Shown here one piece after another: positions 1-6,424 of a stretch of 23,966 nt of DNA. The notes under the pieces were generated by a model that was not told where the DNA came from, ran no database searches, and saw nothing but the letters and a program-made list of their open reading frames with translations. This DNA comes from JADJWR01 sp964610575 (GTDB taxonomy: Bacteria; Pseudomonadota; Gammaproteobacteria; Burkholderiales; Burkholderiaceae_F), in the NCBI GenBank assembly GCA_964610575.1, contig CAZSYX010000054.1, positions 1 to 23,966 on the forward strand. The letters run 5' to 3'. Both the position numbers and the translations under genes were made by a program. The first letter of the stretch is position 1. Every line of letters starts with the position of its first letter.

Positions 1-54
1 GAACCGTCTGAGGACCACTCGTGGACGCGGGTTCGATTCCCGCCGCCTCCACCA
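1..54 (+). ncRNA. ssrA: tmRNA (ssrA), 3' end only
   Basis: This is the 3' tRNA-like end of transfer-messenger RNA, which rescues stalled ribosomes with SmpB. The sequence shows a T-arm (GCGGG, loop TTCGATT, CCCGC), the 3' half of a seven-base acceptor stem, and an encoded CCA end at 52-54. The run GGACGCGGGTTC just before and in the T-arm is typical of proteobacterial tmRNA. What lies 5' of it does not look like a tRNA anticodon arm. The 5' part, including the tag-peptide frame, is outside the window. A tRNA end is the alternative, because only 54 nt can be seen. Confidence 0.75.
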
Positions 55-57
55 TCC
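41..57 (+). repeat. Direct repeat, left copy (attL-like, tmRNA 3' end)
   Basis: The 17-mer CGCCGCCTCCACCATCC covers the acceptor 3' strand and CCA end of the tmRNA plus three bases. It recurs exactly at 5458-5474. Tyrosine-recombinase islands and prophages commonly use the 3' end of ssrA as attB, and integration leaves such a duplication. The role as an attachment site is inferred, because no integrase gene is visible. Confidence 0.6.
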
Positions 58-69
58 TTCGGAATTGGG

Positions 70-90
70 CCCGCCGCGAGCGGGTCTTTT
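70..90 (+). terminator. Rho-independent terminator after tmRNA
   Basis: The stem CCCGC (70-74) pairs with GCGGG (80-84) across a five-base loop, followed by TCTTTT. It lies 15 nt after the CCA end and would end the tmRNA transcript. A second terminator follows the distal copy of the repeat. Confidence 0.6.
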
Positions 91-126
91 CTTGGCAAGG
101 ACACAAGGCGCTTACGCGCGCGAGGT

Positions 127-208
127 GTTTCGGGCCTGCGTCGTTGCCGACCTCCCCCTCCTGCAGGATCGCAACGGTTTGCGATTCGCTGAACTTGCTC
201 TTCTTCAT
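127..208 (-). pseudogene. IS3-family transposase OrfA, N-terminal remnant
   Basis: Reading the minus strand from the ATG at 208-206 gives MKKSKFSESQTVAILQEGEV and then loses similarity. That opening matches the start of IS3-family (IS407-like) OrfA helix-turn-helix proteins, which typically begin MKKSKF-ESQIV-ILKE-. A purine-rich site (GAGGAGAG) lies just upstream of the ATG. Only about 21 codons are recognisable. The helix-turn-helix remainder, OrfB and the terminal repeats are missing, so this is a transposition relic and not an active element. The break falls around 140-150. It lies directly beside the putative left attachment site. Confidence 0.6.
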
Positions 209-499
209 CGGACTCTCCTCGACAGAAGATCCTGCCAGAAAAGTCCACTGCCTATCTGTCTACCGAGCGGGGAAGCCTACGATCCCTTCTCCCATTGCCG
301 CATGAACAAGATCACGCGCAGGATCTTCACGACAAGAAAGAATCTCGAGGATGGTTCCCCAGAGGAACTGACGGAACCGCTTATCGGAAAGGCCCAGACA
401 AACCCGGAGGGATGGACCGCAGGCGCGGCGGTCGCTGTGAACTTCGACTTTCTGGAAGAACGCAAAGAACTCCAGCGGGCGCATCGCTCAGGCGACGCC
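209..499. other. No firm gene
   Basis: No gene here is convincing. A plus-strand frame opening with the ATG at 302 reads plausibly for about 60 codons (starting MNKITRRIFTTRKNLEDGSP), then runs antisense to the better-supported minus gene at 500-787. No ribosome binding site precedes the ATG, and I do not recognise the product. It may be a fragment of a decayed gene. Confidence 0.3.
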
Positions 500-787
500 C
501 TAGCGCACGATGGTGTCGTTCCAGGTGTACCGCTGCGGGCGGCGAAGGAGAGCCTCGTGATGGCGCTTCAGCGCCCTCAACTCGAAGGCAACGCGGGGCG
601 GGAAGCCTTTGCGGCCGCCACGCCGGTCGCGCATGAGCGAGTCGAAATATTCGCAGCACTTCTCCCGCTCATACCAAACGGCGGCGAGATTGTTGGCGAT
701 GTGGGGAAAGCGAACCGCAAGCTCGCCAGGTCGGGCGTTCGGCGCCAGTTCGGCAAGCCAGTCGATCGCTCGCCTGCTCAGTGACAC
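500..787 (-). CDS. Small conserved hypothetical protein, 95 aa
   Basis: The reading frame starts at GTG (787-785) and ends with TAG at 500-502. The protein is soluble, without signal peptide or membrane segment. It has a compact pattern (RAIDWLAELAPNARPGELA, then RFPHIANNLAAVWY, then RRGGRKGFPP) that resembles a family of about 100-residue uncharacterised proteins common in betaproteobacterial genomes. No catalytic motif is evident and no function can be assigned. The region before the start has a weak GCGGGAA site very close to the GTG, so the start is uncertain. The overlapping plus-strand frames look like shadows of it. Confidence 0.6.
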   Translation of the reverse strand: MSLSRRAIDWLAELAPNARPGELAVRFPHIANNLAAVWYEREKCCEYFDSLMRDRRGGRKGFPPRVAFELRALKRHHEALLRRPQRYTWNDTIVR

Positions 788-926
788 TTCCCGCGTCGGT
801 ATCCGCCGAGCGGCGTGGGCGGCGATGCCGTCGAGATTGACTATTGGGCTCCTCTTGGCTGGACCCGAGCAGGTCTTGAGTTTCCTGTCGGCGACGCGGA
901 TCAGGCCCGAGCATCTGAAGCGGGGC

Positions 927-943
927 GTCGGAAATTCTTACAG
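927..943 (+). promoter_or_regulatory. Upstream element shared by the two PEP-CTERM-type genes, copy 1
   Basis: The sequence GTCGGAAATTCTTACAG matches 3967-3983 at 14 of 17 positions, with TTCTTACAG identical. It lies 74 nt before the -24 element of a sigma54-type promoter, a distance that suits an enhancer-binding activator site. The activator identity is inferred. In floc-forming betaproteobacteria, PEP-CTERM genes have been linked to RpoN and the PrsK/PrsR two-component system. Confidence 0.5.
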
Positions 944-1017
944 GGGAGCCTGCCGAACATCGAGTTGCCGCGCGAGGATGGCTGCAAGTCATTGATTCGC
1001 TGATGCGCTGATTGACC

Positions 1018-1032
1018 TGGAACGGCAATTGC
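1018..1032 (+). promoter_or_regulatory. Sigma54 (-24/-12) promoter of the truncated PEP-CTERM-like gene
   Basis: The sequence TGGAACG, four bases, TTGC fits the RpoN consensus TGGCACG-N4-TTGC with one change in the -24 box, and keeps the invariant GG and GC with the right spacing. Transcription would start about 12 nt downstream, leaving a leader of roughly 70 nt before the ATG at 1117. Confidence 0.6.
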
Positions 1033-1116
1033 GTTCATCAAACGTGCGGCGACAAGCCCGATACGAGTTTTCTATCCCGCCGACCGGGGCGTCGAGCTAC
1101 ATACAAGGAGGCGTAG

Positions 1117-1446
1117 ATGCGCAATGTTCGCGCCATTATTGGGAGCGCACTCACCGGGCTCTTCTGTAGTTACGCGGTGGCCGCGCCCCTAACGATTACC
1201 AAGCTCACGGGCGAAACCGGGGGCTCCCCCGCCGCTACAGGCGTCTTCCGGGCCGATTTATCCGGGCTCGGCGGCAGCGTTCCGTCGATCAGTATTCAGA
1301 ACAACAGTGGCGGAGTCGGCGACTCTCCAGGCCAGTTCTCTGGCTTTGACCTCGACGCAATTGTCCTCTCACCAACGGACTGCGCCGATGCCGCGTGTGC
1401 AGCCGGACTCGCCGGTCCAGCAGCATTGCGTCGGCCCAATCATTGA
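1117..1446 (+). CDS. Truncated PEP-CTERM-type exported protein, 109 aa
   Basis: The ATG follows a strong AGGAGG site. Residues 1-23 form a signal peptide (basic MRNVR start, hydrophobic core, AVAA cleavage region). Residues 24-95 contain the pattern TGVFRADLSGLG, ISIQNNSGGVGDSPGQFSGFDLDAI and CADAACAAGL, which I know from the N-terminal half of secreted PEP-CTERM proteins in betaproteobacteria. The frame then turns into ALRRPNH and stops. The rest of the domain and the C-terminal PEP sorting helix are absent in every frame nearby, so a deletion seems to have cut the gene near 1415. The sigma54-type promoter and upstream element are intact. If made, the product would be exported but not anchored or sorted by exosortase. 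Confidence 0.6.
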   Translation: MRNVRAIIGSALTGLFCSYAVAAPLTITKLTGETGGSPAATGVFRADLSGLGGSVPSISIQNNSGGVGDSPGQFSGFDLDAIVLSPTDCADAACAAGLAGPAALRRPNH

Positions 1447-1475
1447 TCGGCGTTCGCTTGAAGTCGGAGGTCAAC

Positions 1476-1661
1476 ATGGGCAAGGCGAACGGGATCGAGG
1501 TCGCCACGGCGGACAAGGCTGCATGGGATGAAGCGATGTCCTCCTTCGGGCTACGTCGCAGCAGCAACGTTCCGAAGAAGCCGAATCCCTTGGTGTCGCT
1601 CAGCCTTCATGCTCGGCGGCTACTGCCGCTCGACGAAAAGAACCGCGACTCGCTGGACTAG
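1476..1661 (+). CDS. Small hypothetical protein, 61 aa
   Basis: The ATG at 1476 has a good Shine-Dalgarno (GGAGG at 1466-1470, five-base spacing), and the frame ends at TAG 1659-1661. A strong intrinsic terminator follows at 1706. The protein begins MGKANGIEVATADKAAWDEA and continues with a basic middle (GLRRSSNVPKKPNPL). It has no signal peptide or membrane segment. I do not recognise a family. The frame is open upstream of the ATG into the end of the truncated PEP-CTERM-like gene, so it could be the 3' part of a larger gene joined there by the same deletion. Confidence 0.45.
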   Translation: MGKANGIEVATADKAAWDEAMSSFGLRRSSNVPKKPNPLVSLSLHARRLLPLDEKNRDSLD

Positions 1662-1705
1662 AAGTTACCCTTCGGCGCAAGCAGTAATCGGCAACGCTTG
1701 CCCAC

Positions 1706-1729
1706 AGCCCCGCTTCGGCGGGGCTTTTT
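1706..1729 (+). terminator. Rho-independent terminator
   Basis: The eight-base stem AGCCCCGC (1706-1713) pairs with GCGGGGCT (1718-1725) across a TTCG tetraloop, followed by a T run. It ends the plus-strand unit with the truncated PEP-CTERM-like gene and the small ORF. Confidence 0.8.
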
Positions 1730-1763
1730 GCTTGTGCGACTGGAGCGGTAAGGCGGTGCTGGA

Positions 1764-2105
1764 CTAGTGGCGCATCAGCACGGAGAGCGCTGGCCGGCGT
1801 TCCGCCTCCGCAATGGCGAGTTCCAGCAGTTGCGACCGCTCGTCTCGATCGGCGGCGTCGCAAAGCTCAGCCACCCGCGAGGAGGGCACCTCCCGGTAAC
1901 GGCGGCGGTCGTTGCGGAACGTTTCCTCGCGCCAGCCTTGGTCGAGCAGCCAATACCAAGCGGCAACGGTCAGTCCGGCCTGTACTGTCATCCGCAGATC
2001 GTCCTTGACGATCTTCGCGCCAACGTGTGGCTTAGGTCCGGCCGGAGGCTTGGCTCGTGGCCTTCGCACGCCAATAACGCTGCGCACCGAATCGAAGAGC
2101 TTCAT
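1764..2105 (-). CDS. Conserved hypothetical protein, 113 aa
   Basis: The start is the ATG at 2105-2103, preceded on the minus strand by GGAGGA at a seven-base spacing. An in-frame ATG 33 nt upstream lacks such a site. Residues 1-35 are basic and proline-rich (RRPRAKPPAGPKPHVG). The rest, including MTVQAGLTVAAWYWLLDQGWRE and the following DRRRYREVPSSRVAEL stretch, forms a small helical domain that I have seen in uncharacterised betaproteobacterial proteins. It has no signal peptide or membrane helix. It is transcribed alone and its function is unknown. Confidence 0.65.
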   Translation of the reverse strand: MKLFDSVRSVIGVRRPRAKPPAGPKPHVGAKIVKDDLRMTVQAGLTVAAWYWLLDQGWREETFRNDRRRYREVPSSRVAELCDAADRDERSQLLELAIAEAERRPALSVLMRH

Positions 2106-2217
2106 CGCCTTTCCTCCACCCGGTTCGATCTTACGCACACTCCGGGCGAGTCCGCGCTACCCCTTTTTGTGAATGACCGTCACAACAAGCAGTCATGGGC
2201 AGCCACATGGCGATGGC

Positions 2218-2239
2218 CCCGCTTCGGCGGGTCTTTCTT
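2218..2239 (+). terminator. Terminator-like hairpin without an assigned gene
   Basis: The stem CCCGC (2218-2222) pairs with GCGGG (2227-2231) across a TTCG tetraloop, followed by TCTTTCTT. It points along the plus strand, but no convincing plus-strand gene precedes it. It may be left over from a deleted gene. Confidence 0.45.
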
Positions 2240-2255
2240 CTGGGCTGCGGAAGCG

Positions 2256-2663
2256 TCAGCCGTTGCCCTTGCCGTGACTCTTGCCCTTTCCGGGCCCTTG
2301 ATCATCGTTCTTGTGGCCACTGTGCGGCCGACCTGAGTAACGCACGTTTTGCTCGTACCAGTCGTCCCGGACGAAATAGACCGGCACGCCACAGGCATTG
2401 TACCGGCCACAGTGCTTGGCCCACTTCTTCCGGTGCCCAGGTGGCACCCACATGTAGACCGGCTGCGGCGGGAACGCCGTCACACGTGGTGGCGCGATGA
2501 TTACGGGCTGCTGCACGACGACTACGGGCTGCGGAAACCGCCCGATGTCGATGCGTCCGGAGACACCGGGCTGGCTAATGGCAATCGACACGCCAATCTC
2601 GGTCGCTTGGGCCACCGACACGGCTACGAGCATTGCGAAGGCAGCGGCAAGGTTGGTTTTCAT
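2256..2663 (-). CDS. Exported hypothetical protein, basic Gly/Lys tail, 135 aa
   Basis: The start is the ATG at 2663-2661, seven bases after a GAGGTG site. A GTG three codons upstream is a less likely start. Residues 1-20 (MKTNLAAAFAMLVAVSVAQA) are a signal peptide. The mature part has a valine/proline/glutamine-rich segment (PQPVVVVQQPVII), a conserved core (MWVPPGHRKKWAKHCGRYNA, then CGVPVYFVRDDWYEQN) and a Gly/Lys/His-rich tail (GPGKGKSHGKGNG). The core resembles small periplasmic proteins of unknown function found widely in betaproteobacteria. The two Cys could form a disulfide. No enzymatic motif is seen. Confidence 0.7.
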   Translation of the reverse strand: MKTNLAAAFAMLVAVSVAQATEIGVSIAISQPGVSGRIDIGRFPQPVVVVQQPVIIAPPRVTAFPPQPVYMWVPPGHRKKWAKHCGRYNACGVPVYFVRDDWYEQNVRYSGRPHSGHKNDDQGPGKGKSHGKGNG

Positions 2664-2912
2664 CTGGGTCACCTCGATGCGGGCCGGGCAGGCCCTGTGA
2701 CCTTAGTGTTCAAAGTTCACCGTCGCTGCACAACGGCCCGAACGGCCTAACGCGGTATCTCGGAAAGATGATGGGGTCAGCTATTCGTCATCGCTTCCCG
2801 GTTCCCGCTGCCGGTACGCGCAGCCGTGCTGCGACATGAACCTGTTCGTGTAAGCCATGAGCGACGGACTTGCGCGGTCGTAAGCTCACGATGGACTCAG
2901 GAGGAGAAGAGC

Positions 2913-3662
2913 GTGAGCCTGACTGCACTCAGCCGCTTGCATGATCTAGCGGTGTTCGTAAGAGCCGAGGAAGACCTGCAGACCCACCTTCGGGAACTCG
3001 TTCACTTGGCGGCCTCGGTCACCGAGGCGGCGACGTGCTCAATCATGTTGCTGTCGGAGGGAGAAACCGATGCGCCGCGCCTGAAGCTCTGGTGTTCCAC
3101 CGAGGCGCTTCCTTCTTCTGCCTGGGACGAGACGCCGGGACGCGGCGACTCGATCGCAGGGAGCGTGCTCGATCAAGGGAGGCCACTACTGATCGCGGAC
3201 ATTCAGTCGTCAGACTACGCGCCGTTCGCGAGGCAACGCGAAAAGCTAGGTGCCAGCTTCATCTGCACCCCCATAACGATTGGCAAGCATGTGATCGGCG
3301 TGATGAATCTATCGAGTCGACTTGATGCACGCCCATTTGACGAATCCGACCTGGCCCTGGCGGAGATTGTTGCGGCGCTGATCGGAAAGTCTGTACAGGT
3401 GGAGCGACTGCAGACGCTGATCAGGTCGAGGGTGGCTCATCTCAGCTTGGCAAGAGAAGAGAAGACTGTCGTCGCACGTCTGACCGACGGCACGGTGCCG
3501 CCAGGGCGCGTTGCGAAGCTGCTGGCGAAGTCATTCTTCAGGGATCTGACCTCCGCTGGGTTCGAACCCGCGCAGATCATCGAGGCGGCCTCCGAAATCA
3601 TCACGCTGATATCGACGGACGTTAGGCGATACAAGAGACGTACCGCGAGGGAAGGCAAGTAA
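2913..3662 (+). CDS. GAF-domain protein, 249 aa
   Basis: The start is GTG at 2913, placed by a near-perfect Shine-Dalgarno (AGGAGGAG at 2899-2906, six-base spacing). An ATG at 2826 in the same frame has no site. Residues about 12-165 form a GAF domain (LHDLAVFVRAEEDLQTHL, TCSIMLL, GDSIAGSVLDQGRPLLIADI, IGVMNLSS, FDESDLALAEIVAALIG). The C-terminal 65 residues form a basic helical segment (PPGRVAKLLAKSFFRDLTSA, then IIEAASEIITLISTDVRRYK) with the look of a DNA-binding or dimerisation helix. GAF domains sense small ligands. The ligand cannot be deduced, and no output enzyme domain is attached. It is probably a cytosolic sensor or regulator. Confidence 0.75.
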   Translation: MSLTALSRLHDLAVFVRAEEDLQTHLRELVHLAASVTEAATCSIMLLSEGETDAPRLKLWCSTEALPSSAWDETPGRGDSIAGSVLDQGRPLLIADIQSSDYAPFARQREKLGASFICTPITIGKHVIGVMNLSSRLDARPFDESDLALAEIVAALIGKSVQVERLQTLIRSRVAHLSLAREEKTVVARLTDGTVPPGRVAKLLAKSFFRDLTSAGFEPAQIIEAASEIITLISTDVRRYKRRTAREGK

Positions 3663-4079
3663 GGTGTGGGTGACATAGACATCGTTCAAACGAACCATGC
3701 CGCAGTTGGCCGCCGTGTCGGCGTTCCCGCGGCCAACTCGGTCTTGCCCTTTCTGCAGCATCGCGGCCAGCCGCTGCGCCTGGTCGGCACGCCAGCTACT
3801 GACGTGCAATCGCTCGGCGTCGGCACGGTATCGATCGGCGATCTCGGCGCGAAGTGGGGGTCTTTTCACCGAGCTGTCCAACGACCGGTGCAGGCGTACG
3901 GCGACCCAGCGATCAATGCGAGCGTCCGCTTCGCAACTGACTCGGCAGCGGCACGTTGCTCGAAGTGTCGAGATTTCTTACAGCGCGACGCGCAAAAGCG
4001 CCATCCGCAATGATGCAAACAAGGTACTAGGTATGAAACGCTTGAAAGATCAACAGCCTACTGAATAGGCGGCAGTGGA
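3663..4079. other. Probable decayed sequence and PEP-CTERM leader
   Basis: No intact gene is supported. A minus-strand frame from about 3976 down to 3665 reads with protein-like composition (RIDRWVAVRLHRSLDSSVKR, then RAEIADRYRADAERLHVSSW) but has no ATG/GTG start with a ribosome binding site, and it runs on antisense into the GAF gene. It may be a gene relic. The right part contains the shared element at 3967-3983 for the downstream PEP-CTERM gene. Confidence 0.35.
3967..3983 (+). promoter_or_regulatory. Upstream element shared by the two PEP-CTERM-type genes, copy 2
   Basis: The sequence GTCGAGATTTCTTACAG agrees with 927-943 at 14 of 17 positions. It lies 96 nt before the sigma54-type -24 box at 4080, a distance typical of enhancer-binding activator sites. 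Its presence in front of both PEP-CTERM-type genes and not elsewhere in the window suggests a co-regulation site. Confidence 0.5.
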
Positions 4080-4094
4080 GGGCACGGTAGTTGC
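4080..4094 (+). promoter_or_regulatory. Sigma54 (-24/-12) promoter of the PEP-CTERM gene
   Basis: GGGCACG, GTAG, TTGC matches TGGCACG-N4-TTGC except for the first base. The invariant GG and GC are correctly spaced. The predicted start of transcription is near 4106, giving a leader of about 67 nt before the ATG at 4173. Confidence 0.65.
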
Positions 4095-4172
4095 CTCTCA
4101 CACTGCATCACGGTACGAATTTCTTTTCGCCTTCCGTGGCGCATATCAGCGCAAATTGCAGGAGGCCCTCAG

Positions 4173-4904
4173 ATGCTTGCCCGCATCTTCTGCGCCGCGC
4201 TGCTTTCCATCGGACTGACAGCGACGTCTGGCGCAGCAACTCTCGCCGTGTCCAGCACATCCGACCCCTGGCTGGCTGGCATGCCTTCCACAGCTACCGC
4301 ATCCCTGACGGACATCGGCTCGGGTCAGGCGCCCGCTTTGGTGAACGGGTTGCGACTCACTGCCGGCACTGGGCTTCAGTTCTCGGCCAGCGGCATGACC
4401 GACCACTGCAACAACGGCGGTCGGTGCGGCCTCGCCGGCCCCGAGGGCGACCTGCTCGAGGGCAGTTTTCGGCACGCGAGCGGCGCCGAGAACGGCATTG
4501 CCGACCTGTCCGCGCCGATCGATTCGCTGATCGGCGTCTTCCTCGATGACAGGCAGCCCGACCTGAGCGCCGCGCCGGATGGCCTCGACTTCGGCACCCT
4601 GGCCGCGCGCGACTTCGACTCGCTGTCGCCGTTGCTGAAGCAGCCGTTCTTCATCGGCGACGGATTCAAGAACGACGGAATTACCATCCAGTCATTCATC
4701 GTGCCGGCGGGTGCCACGCGCCTGTTCCTTGGCACGATGGACGCGTTCGAGTGGGAGAACAACACCGGCAGCCTCAACGTCACGGTGACGCCGCTCCGGT
4801 TGATGCGGGCTCAGCAGGTCGCGCTGCAGGCGGACGAACCGGCAACGATCGCCTTGGTGGTCACGTCGGTGGTCTGGATGGTTTGCTGCCGCCGTTGGCA
4901 TTAG
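4173..4904 (+). CDS. PEP-CTERM sorting-domain exported protein, 243 aa
   Basis: The ATG follows AGGAGG at a suitable distance. Residues 1-22 form a signal peptide. The C-terminus (221-243) is a PEP-CTERM signal: DEPATIALVV, a hydrophobic helix, then CCRRWH, with DEP replacing the usual PEP. Just before it lies LFLGTMDAFEWENNTGSLNV, a sequence type that recurs in PEP-CTERM proteins. This tripartite tail directs processing by a membrane exosortase. Such proteins are linked to exopolysaccharide and floc or biofilm formation in betaproteobacteria. The gene is monocistronic between a sigma54-type promoter and a terminator. No exosortase is encoded in this window. The body has two Cys (HCNNGGRCG) and many acidic residues. 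Its exact role is unknown. Confidence 0.85.
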   Translation: MLARIFCAALLSIGLTATSGAATLAVSSTSDPWLAGMPSTATASLTDIGSGQAPALVNGLRLTAGTGLQFSASGMTDHCNNGGRCGLAGPEGDLLEGSFRHASGAENGIADLSAPIDSLIGVFLDDRQPDLSAAPDGLDFGTLAARDFDSLSPLLKQPFFIGDGFKNDGITIQSFIVPAGATRLFLGTMDAFEWENNTGSLNVTVTPLRLMRAQQVALQADEPATIALVVTSVVWMVCCRRWH

Positions 4905-4924
4905 CAAGCCGATCTCCGCCACAA

Positions 4925-4946
4925 GCCCGCCCGCGCGGCGGGTTTT
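4925..4946 (+). terminator. Rho-independent terminator
   Basis: The stem CCCGCC (4926-4931) pairs with GGCGGG (4937-4942), followed by TTTT. It lies 21 nt after the stop codon of the PEP-CTERM gene. Confidence 0.75.
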
Positions 4947-5050
4947 CATTTGCACTGGCCGAATCGCACGCCAGCCTGCGTGAGCCCCTCGCTGGGACCC
5001 ACAACCCCGGGCGCATTCGCAATGATGGCGCCGAGGGTCACTCTGGCGAT

Positions 5051-5290
5051 TCAGGACGCCCGCGCCCCGATTTGCGCGCGCATCGCATCCATCAGTTGCG
5101 GCACCTTGTCTGCGGGCACGTTGCCCTCGGCAATCCGTTGAAGGACCTGATCGACAAGCTCAGAAGCCGGGAGACGGCGAACGTCTTCTCGGCTCATCCA
5201 ACTGACCGTGATGCTCGCCGATCCGTCTTCAGCTGAATGCTCGACAGTTCTTCTCTTCGGATAGGGATAGCCAGCCAATGCTGCGTACAT
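5051..5290 (-). CDS. Small hypothetical protein, 79 aa
   Basis: The likely start is the ATG at 5290-5288. The frame is open further upstream to an ATG at 5401, but that extension reads like non-coding sequence. The protein runs MYAALAGYPYPKRRTVEHSA with an Ile/Val-rich stretch (SASITVSWM) and an acidic helical end (REDVRRLPASELVDQVLQRI, then AEGNVPADKVPQLMDAMRAQ). It has no signal peptide or membrane helix. I recognise no family. It sits next to the right attachment-like repeat, the place where island-specific genes such as an integrase or excisionase are often found, but it is too small for an integrase. Confidence 0.5.
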   Translation of the reverse strand: MYAALAGYPYPKRRTVEHSAEDGSASITVSWMSREDVRRLPASELVDQVLQRIAEGNVPADKVPQLMDAMRAQIGARAS

Positions 5291-5389
5291 CGGCCCCCCG
5301 CAGTTCCGGCTTGAAGTTCGTTTAGTCAAGGCGACAGCCTGCCGAGCGGGGTCGATGCCGGACGCGAGCGGGCACAGGTCGCCATCTCG

Positions 5390-5409
5390 TGGTGACCACA
5401 CTGGTGACC
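5390..5409 (+). repeat. Short direct repeat TGGTGACC x2 near the right attachment-like site
   Basis: TGGTGACC occurs at 5390-5397 and again at 5402-5409, a 12-bp period, about 50 nt inside the distal copy of the tmRNA end. Integrase arm-type sites are often short direct repeats like this. The interpretation is speculative. Confidence 0.3.
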
Positions 5410-5457
5410 CGACGCAGAACTCATTGGAAATCCAACACTGGCGCGGGGCTTGGCAGA

Positions 5458-5474
5458 CGCCGCCTCCACCATCC
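5458..5474 (+). repeat. Direct repeat, right copy (attR-like)
   Basis: This is an exact 17-bp copy of the tmRNA 3' end at 41-57. The bases upstream do not form a T-arm, so it is a partial duplication and not a second tmRNA. A terminator lies directly downstream, as expected if this was the original chromosomal sequence behind ssrA. It marks the probable right edge of a 5.4-kb insertion. Confidence 0.6.
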
Positions 5475-5486
5475 CACCGCCAACAC

Positions 5487-5514
5487 AGCCGCCTTCGCGC
5501 GGCTTTTCCCTTTT
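5487..5514 (+). terminator. Rho-independent terminator behind the right repeat
   Basis: The stem AGCCGC (5487-5492) pairs with GCGGCT (5499-5504), followed by TTTCCCTTTT. No plus-strand gene ends just before it. It is best explained as the ancestral terminator of ssrA, now separated from the gene by the insertion. Confidence 0.6.
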
Positions 5515-5711
5515 ACTTCCATTTGTAGCTGTTTGAATAACAAAACCTTTGTCGACATAATTGCAACGGCAAGAGCCGCATCGTCCGCCCGTCGGGCCAT
5601 GTTTCCGTGGCAAGGCACGGTTCGCATGGCGCGCCGGGGCGATATCTTCCGCGGGTGACCGCCGCCGCACGCGGCTGGACAGAATTCCCCTCACTAGAAC
5701 CACAGGCTGCA

Positions 5712-6404
5712 ATGTTCGGAAGATCCCGGCCCGTCGTCATCGACACTTACGGTTCCGGCCGGCGCAGGAAGGGCGTGCCGCGCTGGCTGGTGCTGCTGCT
5801 GGTCGGCGCCCTGGCCGGAGCAGCCGGCGTCATCTACGTTCAGGAGCGCCATCTGCCGCCGCGGCTGTCGGCCGCGGAGTCGGCAAACCTCCGTGCCTCG
5901 TTCGGCGAGGCCGACGCCGAGCGGCAGCGCCTGCAGGGCGAACTCGCGGAAACGACGAGGAAGCTGGATGCGGCTGTCGCCGAGAACAAGCGCCTCGGCG
6001 AGGACGTGGCGAGCAGCCGCCAGGCCGTCGAGCGCCTCCAAGAGGACGTGGCGTTCGTTGCAGCCGCCTTGCCCCCGGACCCACGCGGCGGCGCGATCGA
6101 GGTCCGTGCCGCGCGCATTTCCCGCGCCGGAAAGTCACTTGCCTACGAAGTCGCGCTGGCGCGCGAGGGTGCTCCCAGCAAGCCCGTCGCCGGCGTGATG
6201 CAACTGGTCGTCACGGGCGACTCGTCGCGCGGGGCGGAGACGACGGTGAGCGTCGAGCCGGTTGCGGTCGCCGTGTCCTCGCACCAGGTCCTGCGCGGCA
6301 ACGCGCTGCTGCCCGAGGGCTTCGTGCCGCGTCAGTGCGCGATCAAGGTGCTCGATCGTCCCGGCGGACAACTGCTCGGCACGCGGGTCATGTACGTGCG
6401 GTAG
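5712..6404 (+). CDS. Membrane-anchored coiled-coil protein (DUF6776-like), 230 aa
   Basis: I chose the ATG at 5712 because it precedes the typical basic N-terminus (MFGRSRPVVIDTYGSGRRRK). An upstream in-frame ATG at 5607 gives an atypical extension. One transmembrane helix follows at about 25-43 (WLVLLLVGALAGAAGVIYV). Residues about 55-110 form a coiled coil rich in E/Q/R. Residues about 115-230 form a beta-rich domain (GAIEVRAARISRAGKSLAYE, GVMQLVVTGDSSRG, CAIKVLDRPGGQLLGTRVMY). This resembles an uncharacterised betaproteobacterial family, possibly DUF6776, oriented with the bulk in the periplasm. It converges on the permease gene with a 20-nt gap. The function is unknown. Confidence 0.75.
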   Translation: MFGRSRPVVIDTYGSGRRRKGVPRWLVLLLVGALAGAAGVIYVQERHLPPRLSAAESANLRASFGEADAERQRLQGELAETTRKLDAAVAENKRLGEDVASSRQAVERLQEDVAFVAAALPPDPRGGAIEVRAARISRAGKSLAYEVALAREGAPSKPVAGVMQLVVTGDSSRGAETTVSVEPVAVAVSSHQVLRGNALLPEGFVPRQCAIKVLDRPGGQLLGTRVMYVR

Positions 6405-6424
6405 CCGACCGGACGTTCAGCGCC

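Larger units (their letters stand above)
788..1116. other. Non-coding leader of the truncated PEP-CTERM-like gene
   Basis: No gene is supported here. The stretch carries the shared upstream element (927-943), a sigma54-type promoter (1018-1032) and a strong Shine-Dalgarno (AGGAGG) directly before the gene at 1117. Those elements are listed separately. Confidence 0.5.

Noticed and set aside
65..784. Plus-strand frame of 239 codons after the tmRNA
   Set aside because: Its first part overlaps the IS3 relic antisense and its last part is the mirror of the minus-strand gene at 500-787. No start with a ribosome binding site is present.
1652..1766. Ten-base direct repeat GCTGGACTAG at 1652 and 1757
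   Set aside because: It is short, lies at the ends of two unrelated genes, and can be chance in GC-rich DNA.
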